64,000 nt of DNA from Vibrio gallaecicus (GTDB lineage: Bacteria > Pseudomonadota > Gammaproteobacteria > Enterobacterales > Vibrionaceae): contig NZ_AP025491.1 of NCBI RefSeq assembly GCF_024347495.1, forward strand, positions 1,364,001-1,428,000, written 5' to 3'. Below are positions 33,010 to 42,431 of the stretch, piece by piece. Under the pieces are notes generated by a model. It had not been told where the DNA came from. It made no database searches and was given only the letters and a program-made list of their open reading frames with translations. Every line of letters begins with the position of its first letter. The first letter of the stretch is position 1. Made by a program: the position numbers and the translations under genes.

Positions 33010-33181
33010 TTCTCAGGGCGGGGCGCAATTCCCCACCGGCGGTATGTTTAGTTTTCCATTCATATTCAATTTTTATGTATGGATTTTCCTGAATAAGCCC
33101 GCGAGCGCTCGATACGTCGAGGTCAGCAGATCTGGTGAGATGCCAGAGCCGACGGTTATAGTCCGGATGAGAGAGAATGAA
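33010..33181 (+). promoter_or_regulatory. FMN riboswitch (RFN element)
   Basis: The conserved RFN boxes appear in order: TCTCAGGGCGGGGCGCAATT and CCCCACCGGCGGTA at the 5' end; AGCCCGCGAGCG; GGTCAGCAGATCTGGTGAGA; CCAGAGCCGACGGTTATAG; and TCCGGATGAGAGAGAATG closing the aptamer. Binding of FMN should shut down ribB. Confidence 0.97.
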
Positions 33182-33183
33182 AA

Positions 33184-33222
33184 CACACCGCTCACATAGT
33201 GAGACGGTGTATTTCGTTTTGG
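33184..33222 (+). terminator. Riboswitch expression-platform hairpin
   Basis: Just after the aptamer, CACACCGCTCAC / GTGAGACGGTGT forms a strong stem (one bulge) followed by ATTTCGTTTT. It is a plausible FMN-dependent terminator; the ribB ribosome site lies about 100 bases further on. Confidence 0.65.
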
Positions 33223-33328
33223 ATAAAACCATTACACGCGAATCGCCACCGGTAATAAGTGGGGATGGTTGTGTTTGTTTTTAGTCCCTCATACAGCCCT
33301 GATTCTGGTGATATTTAGGAGTTTAACC

Positions 33329-33985
33329 ATGAATCAGTCTTCACTACTTGCCGAATTTGGCGAACCAATTACTCGCGTTGAAAATGCTCTCGAAGCCTTA
33401 AGAGAAGGCCGTGGTGTATTGCTTTTAGACGATGAAAATCGTGAAAATGAAGGTGATATTATCTACTCTGTCGAGCACCTAACTGACGCTCAAATGGCAC
33501 TAATGATCCGCGAATGTAGCGGCATTGTTTGCCTATGCTTGACCGACGAACAAGCCAATCAGCTTGAGCTTCCTCCAATGGTTGTTGATAACAACAGTGC
33601 GAATCAAACCGCATTCACTGTGACTATTGAAGCGAAAGAAGGCGTGACTACCGGCGTATCTGCAAAAGATCGCGTTACGACTATCAAAACAGCTGCAAAC
33701 CCAAATGCGAAGCCATCAGACCTTGCACGCCCTGGTCACGTATTCCCATTACGTGCTCGTAAAGGTGGCGTTCTAGCTCGCCGTGGTCATACAGAAGGCA
33801 CAGTCGATTTAATGCAAATGGCTGGTTTTGCTCCTGCAGGCGTATTATGTGAAGTAACCAACCCAGACGGTACTATGGCTAAAGCCCCTGAGATCGTTGC
33901 ATTTGGTAAACTGCACAACATGCCAGTACTGACCATTGAAGATATGGTGATGTACCGCAACAAGTTTGACCTTAAGCTCGCTTAA
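33329..33985 (+). CDS. ribB: 3,4-dihydroxy-2-butanone 4-phosphate synthase
   Basis: A 218-residue enzyme that makes the four-carbon unit of riboflavin from ribulose 5-phosphate. The acidic loop [10 protein letters not shown] (about residues 34-43) and [16 protein letters not shown] are diagnostic. It is the stand-alone RibB, without a fused GTP cyclohydrolase II domain. I take the ATG at 33329, seven bases after TTAGGAG; the open frame upstream runs into the riboswitch leader. Regulation by the FMN riboswitch is evident, and a terminator follows at 34075. Confidence 0.97.
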   Translation: MNQSSLLAEFGEPITRVENALEALREGRGVLLLDDENRENEGDIIYSVEHLTDAQMALMIRECSGIVCLCLTDEQANQLELPPMVVDNNSANQTAFTVTIEAKEGVTTGVSAKDRVTTIKTAANPNAKPSDLARPGHVFPLRARKGGVLARRGHTEGTVDLMQMAGFAPAGVLCEVTNPDGTMAKAPEIVAFGKLHNMPVLTIEDMVMYRNKFDLKLA

Positions 33986-34074
33986 TCAAGCGTATTTAAC
34001 TGGCTAACCCGCCAACTTCTGGCTGAAACGTCATTAAATAAACCCGCTTTACCTCCAAAAGCATTCCAAATAAA

Positions 34075-34103
34075 TAGCCTCACTGATTTCAGTGGGGCTT
34101 TTT
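34075..34103 (+). terminator. Terminator of ribB
   Basis: Stem AGCCTCACTG / CAGTGGGGCT (one G-T pair) with loop ATTT and a T-run. Confidence 0.85.
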
Positions 34104-34135
34104 CACACTCATGTCCTGTAAAAATCAACTCAATT

Positions 34136-34154
34136 AGCAATTATTATCATTAAC
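34136..34154 (+). promoter_or_regulatory. Putative Fur box before the ABC transporter operon
   Basis: AGCAATTATTATCATTAAC matches the 19-base Fur consensus at about 13 positions, with the core ATCATTA intact. It lies 59 bases before the start of the substrate-binding protein gene. Match scored by eye. Confidence 0.5.
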
Positions 34155-34212
34155 AACAATTGATTGTTATGTTATAACATTTCAAGTTTTTAACCATTAC
34201 TAGGACAAAAGC

Positions 34213-35748
34213 ATGAAAAAGCTTGCCGCACTGGCTCTACTTTCCATCAGTGCACTACTTATATGGACATTCGTACCATCGAAAGACACGGAACCCACCA
34301 CTCTCAATATTTCAGGTCCCTTCGAATTTACCGATCAAGATTTATCGAAAAACGGCTACCTATTTACACGGTTACAAGTCGTTGAAGCGCTGACTGCTAT
34401 CGATAAGTCAGGCAACGTTACACCTTTATTAGCGAAAGAATGGACGACTAGCGATAACAATTTACGTTGGGAGTTTACAATACGCCCAGATGTTATTTTC
34501 CATGATGGTTCACCACTGACCGCACAAGCCGTTCAAACTTCTCTTTCTCACGCTTTAAAGAAACCTGGCGTATTAAAGCGTGTTCCCATCAAAGAAATAT
34601 CAGCTTCAGACAACCTTCTAGTCATCGAACTATCTCAACCTTATCGCCCATTACTGGCTGTATTAGCTCATTATACTGCTGCTATCGCTGCACCAAGTTC
34701 ATTTGATCAACAAGGCAACGTGGCTGAATTAAGTGGCACTGGTCCTTATAAGATTCAAGAGTTGCAAGCACCTCACAAAGCTCATGTTATAAAGAACAAT
34801 GAATATTGGGGCACAAATGCTTCAATTGAGCATGTTCACTACCTTGCAGGTCATCGTTCTGAAAGCCGTGCTTTATTAGCTCAAACAGGGCAAGCGGATC
34901 TCGTCTATACACTAGACCCAGCCAGTATCGATGTTCTTGAATCAACTAAAAATGTTGAACTCGTGATGGAATCTATTCCAAGAACGATCCTAATTAAATT
35001 GAATAATGAACACCCATTTTTAGATCATTCAGATGTGCGTCAAGCGATAAGCCTTGCGTTAGACCGAACTGGTATTTCAAAACAAATCGTCCGTGTTCCA
35101 GGGTCTGAAGCGTATCAACTGTTTGCACCTTCTCTTGGCGCATGGCACATCGATACCCTTGAGCAAACTCAGCGCAATATCGACCAAGCGAAAACATTAC
35201 TAGCCGGGCAAGGTTGGCAGCCAAGTGAAGAAGGTATTCTTTCGCGAGAAGGTAAAACCTTCAACATCACTTTAACCACCTATTCTGACAGACCTGAACT
35301 GCCTATCGTGGCAACCGCTATCCAAGCTCAGCTTAAAGAAGTTGGCATTCAAGTGAATGTTTCTATCGACAACTCAAGTGCGATTCCATCTAAGCATAAA
35401 GACGGAACCTTAGAAATGGCGCTCGTGGCGCGTAATTTTGGCACAACGGCGGATCCCCTAGCCTTGTTAATGCGCGATTTTGCTAGCCATAAAGGCAGTG
35501 ATTGGGGGCCGATGAACTGGTCTTCTGAAGAGTTCAGCAACTTACTTGAGCGCCTATCGGTTGAACCAAACCAAGAGCAGTATAATCAAATGACTCAAGA
35601 GGCTTCATCCATTCTAGCGGAAGAAATGCCACTGATCCCTGTGACTTTCTACACTCAATTAGTGGCGGTCAATGAACGTGTTAACCACTTCTCTTTTGAC
35701 CCATTTGAGATCAATTACCGTATCTCAGAGATGACGATTAATGATTAA
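34213..35748 (+). CDS. ABC transporter substrate-binding protein, peptide/nickel (SBP_bac_5) family
   Basis: A 511-residue periplasmic binding protein. It has an N-terminal hydrophobic signal or anchor segment (residues 4-20) and the SBP_bac_5 fold: LLAKEWTTSDNNLRWEFTIRPDVIFHDG, the hinge SGTGPYKIQE, NNEYWG, and VRQAISLALDR. The segment YQLFAPSLGAW recalls the nickel-binding NikA branch more than peptide binders. It is the first gene of a four-gene operon and overlaps the next gene by 8 bases. The Fur-like box upstream suggests iron-linked control, hence metal or metallophore uptake. Substrate unproven. Confidence 0.88.
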   Translation: MKKLAALALLSISALLIWTFVPSKDTEPTTLNISGPFEFTDQDLSKNGYLFTRLQVVEALTAIDKSGNVTPLLAKEWTTSDNNLRWEFTIRPDVIFHDGSPLTAQAVQTSLSHALKKPGVLKRVPIKEISASDNLLVIELSQPYRPLLAVLAHYTAAIAAPSSFDQQGNVAELSGTGPYKIQELQAPHKAHVIKNNEYWGTNASIEHVHYLAGHRSESRALLAQTGQADLVYTLDPASIDVLESTKNVELVMESIPRTILIKLNNEHPFLDHSDVRQAISLALDRTGISKQIVRVPGSEAYQLFAPSLGAWHIDTLEQTQRNIDQAKTLLAGQGWQPSEEGILSREGKTFNITLTTYSDRPELPIVATAIQAQLKEVGIQVNVSIDNSSAIPSKHKDGTLEMALVARNFGTTADPLALLMRDFASHKGSDWGPMNWSSEEFSNLLERLSVEPNQEQYNQMTQEASSILAEEMPLIPVTFYTQLVAVNERVNHFSFDPFEINYRISEMTIND

Positions 35749-36754
35749 TATCTTAATCCGAAGACTACTCCAAGCCGGCTTTGTGGCTTGGAGTATCGGA
35801 ACACTAACTTTCATATTAATGCGCTTGTTACCCGGCGATTTTGCTTTTCGAATTGCAGCCGGTCGCTACGGGTACGATTATGTAGATGCAGATGCGGCAC
35901 AAGCGGTTTACCAAGAACTAGGGCTTGATCGCTCGGGTTTTCAGCTATACCTCGAATGGTTGTGGGATCTTCTCCACTTTGACCTAGGTAACTCATTGAT
36001 CAGCGGTGCACCCGTGATTAATGAAATCAGCCACCAGCTTGGACACTCCATTTTATTGGCAGCCGTCGCAACTGTCATGTCCCTTGTCATTGCTATCCCT
36101 ATCGGCATTTATTGTGGTAGACGAACCGACTCTTTTGCAGACCACTTCTCACTATTAGGTTCCATCATATTAAGGGCGCAGCCTGTATTTCTGATTGGTT
36201 TAGCGTTAGTGATTATTTTTGCGTTACAACTGAATTGGCTGCCTGTAGCTGGCTTTGGACGTGTCGAGTTTATCATTTTACCCGCCCTCGCCTTAGCACT
36301 ATCACTGGCTGCAATGTCTAGTCGCCTTATAAGAAATGCCACTCATGATGCCATCACAGCTCCTCACTTCTTATTTGCTCGCTTAAAAGGACTGAATGAA
36401 ACACAAGCTTTTCAGCATCACGCCCATAAGCATATTGCCTTGCCAGTGATTACTTTTGTTGGCGTTCAAGCAACGGGGTTAATTGAAGGGATCATTATGA
36501 TCGAATCATTATTCTCTTGGCCGGGCATTGGTCACGCCTTAGCTCACGCAATTTTCCGTAGAGATATTCCAATGATTCAAGGGACAGCATTGCTAATGGG
36601 GCTTCTATTTGTGGTCATCAATACGTTAGTCGATCTTGTTAACTACCAATTAGACCCAAGGCAGCGTGCTAACAGACCCTCTGCTTTATTTTCAAAATTA
36701 AAACCTAATAAACGACAAGCAGAATCCGAAAATAAGAAGGTTAAGATCGTATGA
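35741..36754 (+). CDS. ABC transporter permease (DppB/NikB type)
   Basis: A 337-residue inner-membrane permease of the BPD_transp_1 family. It has the N-terminal DppB-like helix and MRLLPGD motif, about six membrane segments, and a cytoplasmic EAA-type coupling loop (ARLKGLNETQAFQHHA). The region FSWPGIGHALAHAIFRRDIPMIQGT is typical of this branch. It overlaps the binding-protein gene by 8 bases and the next permease by 4 (ATGA). It should pair with the downstream permease as a heterodimer. Confidence 0.9.
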   Translation: MINILIRRLLQAGFVAWSIGTLTFILMRLLPGDFAFRIAAGRYGYDYVDADAAQAVYQELGLDRSGFQLYLEWLWDLLHFDLGNSLISGAPVINEISHQLGHSILLAAVATVMSLVIAIPIGIYCGRRTDSFADHFSLLGSIILRAQPVFLIGLALVIIFALQLNWLPVAGFGRVEFIILPALALALSLAAMSSRLIRNATHDAITAPHFLFARLKGLNETQAFQHHAHKHIALPVITFVGVQATGLIEGIIMIESLFSWPGIGHALAHAIFRRDIPMIQGTALLMGLLFVVINTLVDLVNYQLDPRQRANRPSALFSKLKPNKRQAESENKKVKIV

Positions 36755-37629
36755 ATTTAACAAAGCCGCAATGGTTAGGTCTGATTATCTTAGCCACCTT
36801 GTTAAGCGTGGTTATTCTGGAACGTACCTTCTATCAAGGTGATATTGCCACGCAAAATCTAGACCTAGCATTCACCACTCCTTCTGCAGAGGAGCCTTTA
36901 GGTCGAGACCATTTTGGGCGCAGTAATCTAGCAAGGTTAAGTCATGCCATCACCACTTCACTTTCTATGGCATTAGTCAGTATCACAACGGCTGCGTTAT
37001 TAGGAACGTCAATGGGTGTGATAGCAGGTTGGAAACAAGGTTGGTGGGATAAGATATTTTCATTCAACGTGAATATGATACTTGCCATGCCCGGCTTAAT
37101 CCTTGTTTTGCTTTTTGCAGCCATGGTTCCGGGTTCATTTCTCATTCTGTATATCGCCATATCGCTAATGCTCTGGGTGGATTTTTTCCGAGTATCACGT
37201 AACCGAACCTTATCGCTTATTCAGTCGCCGGCTGTTGAAGCTTCCCGCCTTTATGGATTCAACCACTGGTATATATTCAAGCGCCACTTATGGCCAGATT
37301 GTCGAAATGATTTATTCACCTTATTTTGTTTTGGTACTGGCAATTCAATATTAGCACTGGCGTCATTAGGGTTCCTGCACGTTGGGCTTAAGCCGCCAGA
37401 AGCAGAATTAGGGCTGATGATGGTAGAGCTGTTTCGTTACTACCACCAAGCACCGTGGGTTTTACTTCAACCAGTACTGACCGTTTTTCTTCTCGTATTA
37501 AGCTTTCATTTATTAGCTCAAGGAAAACGCGTTACTCAGTCATCAAAAAAACATTCGCATAATAACCCGATGTCTAAACAAGAAAAATCGCAACTAGACA
37601 AACAAGCGGACAAAGGAGTAACAGTATGA
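36751..37629 (+). CDS. ABC transporter permease (DppC/NikC type)
   Basis: A 292-residue partner permease. The DppC-type motif GRDHFGRSNLARL stands after the first helix, with about five further membrane segments and the coupling loop EASRLYGFNHWYIFKRHLWP. The C-terminal tail is long and very polar (residues about 265-292, Lys/Gln rich). It overlaps its neighbours by 4 bases on each side, so the whole operon is tightly coupled. Substrate as for the operon. Confidence 0.9.
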   Translation: MNLTKPQWLGLIILATLLSVVILERTFYQGDIATQNLDLAFTTPSAEEPLGRDHFGRSNLARLSHAITTSLSMALVSITTAALLGTSMGVIAGWKQGWWDKIFSFNVNMILAMPGLILVLLFAAMVPGSFLILYIAISLMLWVDFFRVSRNRTLSLIQSPAVEASRLYGFNHWYIFKRHLWPDCRNDLFTLFCFGTGNSILALASLGFLHVGLKPPEAELGLMMVELFRYYHQAPWVLLQPVLTVFLLVLSFHLLAQGKRVTQSSKKHSHNNPMSKQEKSQLDKQADKGVTV

Positions 37630-39071
37630 ACGCGATGCTAAAAATTGAAAATCTATCGATTTATACTGACGATCAAACCTTAGTTCATAACCTAAGTTTA
37701 GATTTGAATCCCCATCGCCCACTCACTATCTTAGGTGAAACGGGCGCTGGTAAAAGCCTAATAGCCGCAGCTGTTGCAGGCACGCTGCCTGATGCATTAA
37801 AACCAGAAGGTGACATTACTTTATTTGATGAACTCAACCCTTTAAATCGAGAACGATTTTGGGGGAAAGAGATCGCTCTGTTACCTCAAGAACCTTGGTT
37901 AGCGCTTAACCCATTACGTACTATTGCTTCGCAAATAAGCGAAGTTCATAAGCTGGTATTAAACAAAGATAAATCGACAAGTGAAGTACGCACCCACCAC
38001 GCACTTCAACAAATGGAATTAGACAGCGATGGCGGGAAATACCCATTTGAACTCTCTGGCGGGATGGCACAACGTGCCGCCTATTTATGCGCAACCCAAG
38101 CAGGGGGCAAGCTATTAATTGCAGATGAACCAACAAAAGGGTTAGACGAAAGCAGGCGAGATCATGTTGGTCAACTTCTTCTTTCTCATTGCCAATCATT
38201 TGAAACTAAAAAACCACGCGGGCTACTCACCATCACTCATGACATTAAGTTAGCTAAAATGTTAGGTGGCGACATTATTGTAATGAAAGAAGGCGAGATA
38301 GTTGAGCGAGGAGATGCGAACACGGTTCTAGAGAATCCACAAGCCGCCTATACAAAGGCACTCATTCATGCACAACCAGAATATTGGTTAATGGAATCCC
38401 CATTATCATCACATCCACAGCAAGTTGACTCCAGCTCATCGAATCTCCACATAGTAAAGAAGTCTCTGCTAAAAGTGCACGATCTCTCGATTTATCGTGA
38501 AGAAAAAACTCTATTTTCAGAACTCACATTTTCATTAGATCAAGGAGAAGTGCTCGGGATCTACGGAGACAGTGGGTGTGGAAAATCATCACTCGCCGAC
38601 ACCCTTTTAGGTTTACATAACGACTTTTCTGGGAGTATAGACTGGCTTCAAGCCGTCGAAAAAGGACAACGCCTTAAGCTTTATCAAGATCCACCAAGTG
38701 CGCATTCTCCTCACGTGACTTTAAAAACGTTACTGAATGACTTATGTGCGCTTCACAAGCTAGACCGAAGCAAGATAACCGCACTTTTAGATAGATTAAG
38801 CCTTGATCAAGATCTGCTCGAGCGCCCTTCAAGCCAAGTGTCTGGTGGAGAATTACAAAGGTTTGCGATTTTACGAGCCCTATTAATGAGTCCGAAATTT
38901 TTGATTGCGGATGAGCCATCATCGCGTTTAGACCCAATTACAGCAGCCCAAACGCTTAAGCTGATTGTTGAAGTTTCTAAAGAAGCCAATTGTGGGCTTA
39001 TTTTGATCAGCCATGACCAACTTGCTTTGAGTAAGCTGTGTAATAAAGTGATCGACTTATCGAGCTATTGA
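37626..39071 (+). CDS. ABC transporter ATPase, two fused nucleotide-binding domains
   Basis: A 481-residue protein that joins the two ATPases kept separate (DppD/DppF, NikD/NikE) in most relatives. Domain 1 has Walker A GETGAGKS, signature LSGGMAQRAAY and Walker B LLIADEP. Domain 2 has GDSGCGKS, signature VSGGELQRFAI and FLIADEPSSRLDP. The signature of domain 1 is slightly unusual (GGMAQ). It energises the two permeases encoded upstream and is the last gene of the operon. Confidence 0.92.
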   Translation: MNAMLKIENLSIYTDDQTLVHNLSLDLNPHRPLTILGETGAGKSLIAAAVAGTLPDALKPEGDITLFDELNPLNRERFWGKEIALLPQEPWLALNPLRTIASQISEVHKLVLNKDKSTSEVRTHHALQQMELDSDGGKYPFELSGGMAQRAAYLCATQAGGKLLIADEPTKGLDESRRDHVGQLLLSHCQSFETKKPRGLLTITHDIKLAKMLGGDIIVMKEGEIVERGDANTVLENPQAAYTKALIHAQPEYWLMESPLSSHPQQVDSSSSNLHIVKKSLLKVHDLSIYREEKTLFSELTFSLDQGEVLGIYGDSGCGKSSLADTLLGLHNDFSGSIDWLQAVEKGQRLKLYQDPPSAHSPHVTLKTLLNDLCALHKLDRSKITALLDRLSLDQDLLERPSSQVSGGELQRFAILRALLMSPKFLIADEPSSRLDPITAAQTLKLIVEVSKEANCGLILISHDQLALSKLCNKVIDLSSY

Positions 39072-39470
39072 TTAATGGGGCTACTGACTTACCAAGCTAT
39101 TGACTTAACGAATTATCAACCTAAAAAAGCTTAGGGATTATCTGTTTTCTCACTGACACATCCGACATTAGCTTTAGTCATATCTTCATCATCCACTCTC
39201 CGAATGTACATCTCTGTGTAACCCAATCTGGCTAGCCTTGTATAAAAGGTTAGCTAGATTCGACTCTTTATCTTTCAGGCATATCGACGCCGAAGAACCA
39301 TTAAAGTCGCTTATTTACTCTAGCTTTCTCACTAATCTAGTGAACCAGTGCACTATTCTAGAGCAGGCACATAATCAAGATAATCATAACCAATTGATTT
39401 ATTTAAATTAAAAATATGGCACAGATAATGAATTACCACTAAATAGGTATAAACATAAAAGGAGTTAGAT
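39072..39470. other. Intergenic region with one hairpin
   Basis: About 400 bases. An imperfect stem TCTGGCTAGCCTT / AAAGGTTAGCTAGA (39226-39258) lies about 150 bases past the ABC operon; the following sequence has little T-tract, so terminator function is uncertain. No gene seen. Confidence 0.45.
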
Positions 39471-40319
39471 ATGTTTGTCATTCTTTCAATTGTTACATCG
39501 TTAGCCATTCTCACGACATTATTTCACTATTCAACAAAGCGACAAGCGACACTCAGCCAGAAATTTGAAACGCTAGTGTTGATAAGGCAAATACTGCAGC
39601 TATCACGACAGCACCGAGCTGCTACTCACTATGCACTGTCCTGCAAACTCACCAGTGAAGCTATTTTTAAGGTCAACGAAATCTACGCTGATATCCTTGA
39701 AACATCCGAGTTATTACAAACAAAAGCACCGTTAGATAGTCGGCCAATGTACCGAATCTATCAAAATAAACTCAAAGCAATGCATGATGATTGGCAAAGC
39801 CGAAGCTTAGTTCGCAACCAAACTATCCATGGAAAAAACATCAGACACAGCATGTACCTGCTAGATGAAGTGATGATCAACTGGCTTATTCAGTCTGAGC
39901 GCGAAGATATGATGAGCGAATATCATATGAACTGGCAACAAGTACTCGACAGCATGGAAGTGCTAACTAAGCTACGAATTTGCATTCCAGATATGGATTC
40001 CATTGATGACCAGCAAAGGGTCAAATTTTACTGTGATAAAACCGTTCGAAAGCTGAATCAGCTAGCGCTGATATGCCCACTTAGTATTGCCTCGCCAATA
40101 GGCTGCCGAGCGATACACGAACTATCAGAATTAGCATCCAGCGAGACCATCAACTTATCGCCAAAAGCGATGTACGATTTAACCAGCGATGTTTCAACGG
40201 TTATCGCCCAAGTCTTTGACCAAGTTTTATCAGATATGACTGAAAGTTTATATCAGCCTCTACCATCTATTCCGTTAGGTATCGTTGAAGGTCATCAAAG
40301 CAAGCATAGCTACGTATAA
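39471..40319 (+). CDS. Membrane-anchored protein of unknown function, NIT-like
   Basis: A 282-residue protein with one N-terminal membrane segment (residues 2-19), the rest soluble and almost entirely helical. The stretch LVLIRQILQLSRQHRAATHYAL resembles the start of nitrate/nitrite-sensing (NIT) domains of chemoreceptors and kinases, but no output domain follows. Five cysteines occur, four of them in the region of residues 164-209. A very good AAGGAG site precedes the ATG. No operon partner. I do not recognise it as a named family; the NIT resemblance is weak. Confidence 0.7.
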   Translation: MFVILSIVTSLAILTTLFHYSTKRQATLSQKFETLVLIRQILQLSRQHRAATHYALSCKLTSEAIFKVNEIYADILETSELLQTKAPLDSRPMYRIYQNKLKAMHDDWQSRSLVRNQTIHGKNIRHSMYLLDEVMINWLIQSEREDMMSEYHMNWQQVLDSMEVLTKLRICIPDMDSIDDQQRVKFYCDKTVRKLNQLALICPLSIASPIGCRAIHELSELASSETINLSPKAMYDLTSDVSTVIAQVFDQVLSDMTESLYQPLPSIPLGIVEGHQSKHSYV

Positions 40320-40359
40320 AGTGGTTAGGTACAGCAATGAATGTGGATTGGATACAGAC

Positions 40360-40404
40360 AGTTATGTGTGAAATAGTTATATGTGAAATAGCTATGTGTT
40401 GGAA
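40360..40404. repeat. Short direct repeats of 15 bases
   Basis: AGTTATGTGTGAAAT is followed directly by AGTTATATGTGAAAT and then by a degenerate third unit starting AGCTATGTGTTGGAAT. Confidence 0.75.
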
Positions 40405-40528
40405 TAACTATCAGGAGCCACTCTATAGATAGGTGAGAGAATTCATGACAAGGAGGGAACATAGGCAGTAAATGAAACAAGGCAGTCCTTTATTAGCAAT
40501 CAAACACTGGAACTTCTCTATTGAGTTC

Positions 40529-40563
40529 AAATCCGATATTCGTTTGAGTATCGGATTTTTGTA
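40529..40563. terminator. Terminator next to the LysR gene 3' end
   Basis: Perfect stem AAATCCGATA / TATCGGATTT with a 10-base loop and flanking T/A tracts. Strongest on the plus strand, but it may also serve the LysR gene ending at 40586. Confidence 0.75.
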
Positions 40564-40585
40564 TTTTGGAAATAAACCTTCACCA

Positions 40586-41485
40586 TTAAGCATCGCCAAG
40601 TTTAATGTCAGAACTCCAAGATTGTGCAACAAAATCAATAAACTGCCGCACTATAGGCAATTGATAACTGCGAGAAAGATAGACCGCCCATAACACGCTG
40701 CTGGGTACAACAAATTCATTAAGGATGGGCTGCAGTTTCCCACTATTAATTAAAGGATTTGCCAAATCACAAGGCAGGTGGACAATGCCTTTTCCGTGCT
40801 GGGCAGCACTGGCTAATACACCAATATCATTGGCGATTATCGTTCCTGTTACCTCAACAGCTTTATGCTGATTATCTTTGACAAACGTCCAAGAAGAAGC
40901 ACCTAAGTGCCTAAAACAGTTATGATCTTTAAGATCGTCAATATGCTGAGGTTCACCATACTTAGACAAATATTCAGCTGAAGCACACACTACGGAATCA
41001 ATAACCATCAACTTGCGAGCGATCAAACTGTCGTCAGGTTGATCAGTATAGCGAAGGGCGATATCTATCCTTTCATCGACCAACTGCGCAAAATGATCCG
41101 ATGCAAATAGTTCAACTGTGATATTGGGATGCAATTCGGTGAACTGCTCTACAGCGTCGAGTAGTATGTTTTGAGTTAACCCTATAGGTGCGGCAACACG
41201 AATTGTGCCCGATAACTGATCATTTCGATTCAAAGCGGTCAGTTCTAATTCGGTGGTTTCATACAGTATTTTTTCACAACGATTTAGTGCCTCTTCTCCC
41301 GCAGTTGTAAGGCTCACCTTTCGTGTTGTGCGATGCAGTAATCGTTGTTTCAACCAAGCTTCAATCTCTTGAACGTGGCGTGATACCTGTAATCGACTTA
41401 ATCCTAAGTGCTCAGCTGCTTGCGTAAAACTGGCACAATTCGCCACCTCTACAAAGCTGCGCATTGCAGTCAATTTATCCATCAC
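40586..41485 (-). CDS. LysR family transcriptional regulator
   Basis: A 299-residue LTTR with the N-terminal helix-turn-helix (FTQAAEHLGLSRLQVSRHVQEIE, about residues 19-41) and a periplasmic-binding-protein-like effector domain (from about residue 90, GTIRVAAPIGLTQN). It belongs to the DsdC/CrgA-like group with a short wing RLLHRTTRKVSLT. It is divergent from the NAD(P)-binding reductase-like gene at 41669, a classic LysR-target arrangement. The effector is unknown. Confidence 0.92.
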   Translation of the reverse strand: MMDKLTAMRSFVEVANCASFTQAAEHLGLSRLQVSRHVQEIEAWLKQRLLHRTTRKVSLTTAGEEALNRCEKILYETTELELTALNRNDQLSGTIRVAAPIGLTQNILLDAVEQFTELHPNITVELFASDHFAQLVDERIDIALRYTDQPDDSLIARKLMVIDSVVCASAEYLSKYGEPQHIDDLKDHNCFRHLGASSWTFVKDNQHKAVEVTGTIIANDIGVLASAAQHGKGIVHLPCDLANPLINSGKLQPILNEFVVPSSVLWAVYLSRSYQLPIVRQFIDFVAQSWSSDIKLGDA

Positions 41486-41581
41486 ACGCTCCCAATTTTT
41501 TCTGATTATCCAGTTTGATTCGAGTTTAGCTGCTTAACCAAGTTAATTAGATAACTATATAGATACAATCTACATCATTTG

Positions 41582-41595
41582 GCGATATTTATCGC
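41582..41595. promoter_or_regulatory. Palindrome in the LysR/reductase divergent promoter
   Basis: GCGATA-TT-TATCGC is a perfect dyad between the divergent genes, a candidate LysR operator. Spacing is shorter than the usual T-N11-A box. Confidence 0.4.
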
Positions 41596-41668
41596 AACCT
41601 AGTGAGCTATTAGACTGCAATGGCTGTCGAGAAAACGACTCAATAAATTAGAGAATTGGAGAAATATT

Positions 41669-42307
41669 ATGAAAATTGCAGTATTAGGCGCTTCAGGTTG
41701 GATTGGTAGTCACATCGCGCAAGAAGCTCAATCTCGTGGGCATGAAGTGGTTGCAGTTGTCAGAGATCCTAGCCGAGTAGAATTGGACAATGTAGAAGTG
41801 CGTCAATTTGATCTGCTGAGTGACAACACAAATCTATCCGATGCTTTGTCTGGTGTAGACGCAGTGATCGCATCGATTGGCGGGCGTGCAATGGGTAATC
41901 ACGACATTGTAAACAACACAGCTAAAAAGCTACTTACTTCATTGCCAAACCTGAACATCCATCGCTTACTTTGGGTAGGAGGAGCAGGTTCGCTTGAGGT
42001 CGCCCCTAATGTCGCTCTGGTTACCGTTCCTGATTTTCCTGCTGATTACAAAAACGAAGCTCTTGCACAAAGCGAAGCACTAAAGACTTTCAAACAATCT
42101 AGTAGCGAGCTTAACTGGACTTTCATTAGCCCTGCGGCTGAAATATTCCCTGGAGATAAGCTATCGACTTACCGTACTGGTGGTGACCAACTGCTTACAG
42201 ACGACGCTGGCAATAGCAGGATTTCAGTCATCGATTACGCAATCGCAATGATTGATGAGTTAGAAACCGGTCAGTACCCACGCCAACGCATTGGTGTCGC
42301 TTACTAG
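41669..42307 (+). CDS. NAD(P)-binding oxidoreductase, atypical SDR (NmrA/YwnB-like)
   Basis: A 212-residue Rossmann protein. The nucleotide motif GASGWIGSH stands at residues 7-15, followed by VVRDPSRVE at the end of the second strand and VIASIGG at strand 4. It lacks the Tyr-x3-Lys pair of classical SDRs, as is usual for this group of sugar-epimerase-like reductases. It probably reduces a quinone or flavin-like compound. It is divergent from a LysR regulator that likely controls it. Confidence 0.85.
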   Translation: MKIAVLGASGWIGSHIAQEAQSRGHEVVAVVRDPSRVELDNVEVRQFDLLSDNTNLSDALSGVDAVIASIGGRAMGNHDIVNNTAKKLLTSLPNLNIHRLLWVGGAGSLEVAPNVALVTVPDFPADYKNEALAQSEALKTFKQSSSELNWTFISPAAEIFPGDKLSTYRTGGDQLLTDDAGNSRISVIDYAIAMIDELETGQYPRQRIGVAY

Positions 42308-42378
42308 TCAGCCAATAGATAGAAATAGGCTATAAAAAATAAATACATAAAAATAGTTACGCAAGAAATAAAAAGTTA

Positions 42379-42408
42379 AAAGCCGCTTACTGAACAAAGC
42401 GGCTTTTT
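42379..42408. terminator. Bidirectional terminator between reductase-like and cupin genes
   Basis: Stem AAAAGCCGCTT / AAGCGGCTTTT with a short loop, between convergent genes, T-tracts on both strands. Confidence 0.88.
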
Positions 42409-42431
42409 CTATTTGTTTGTCGAGCTCATCG

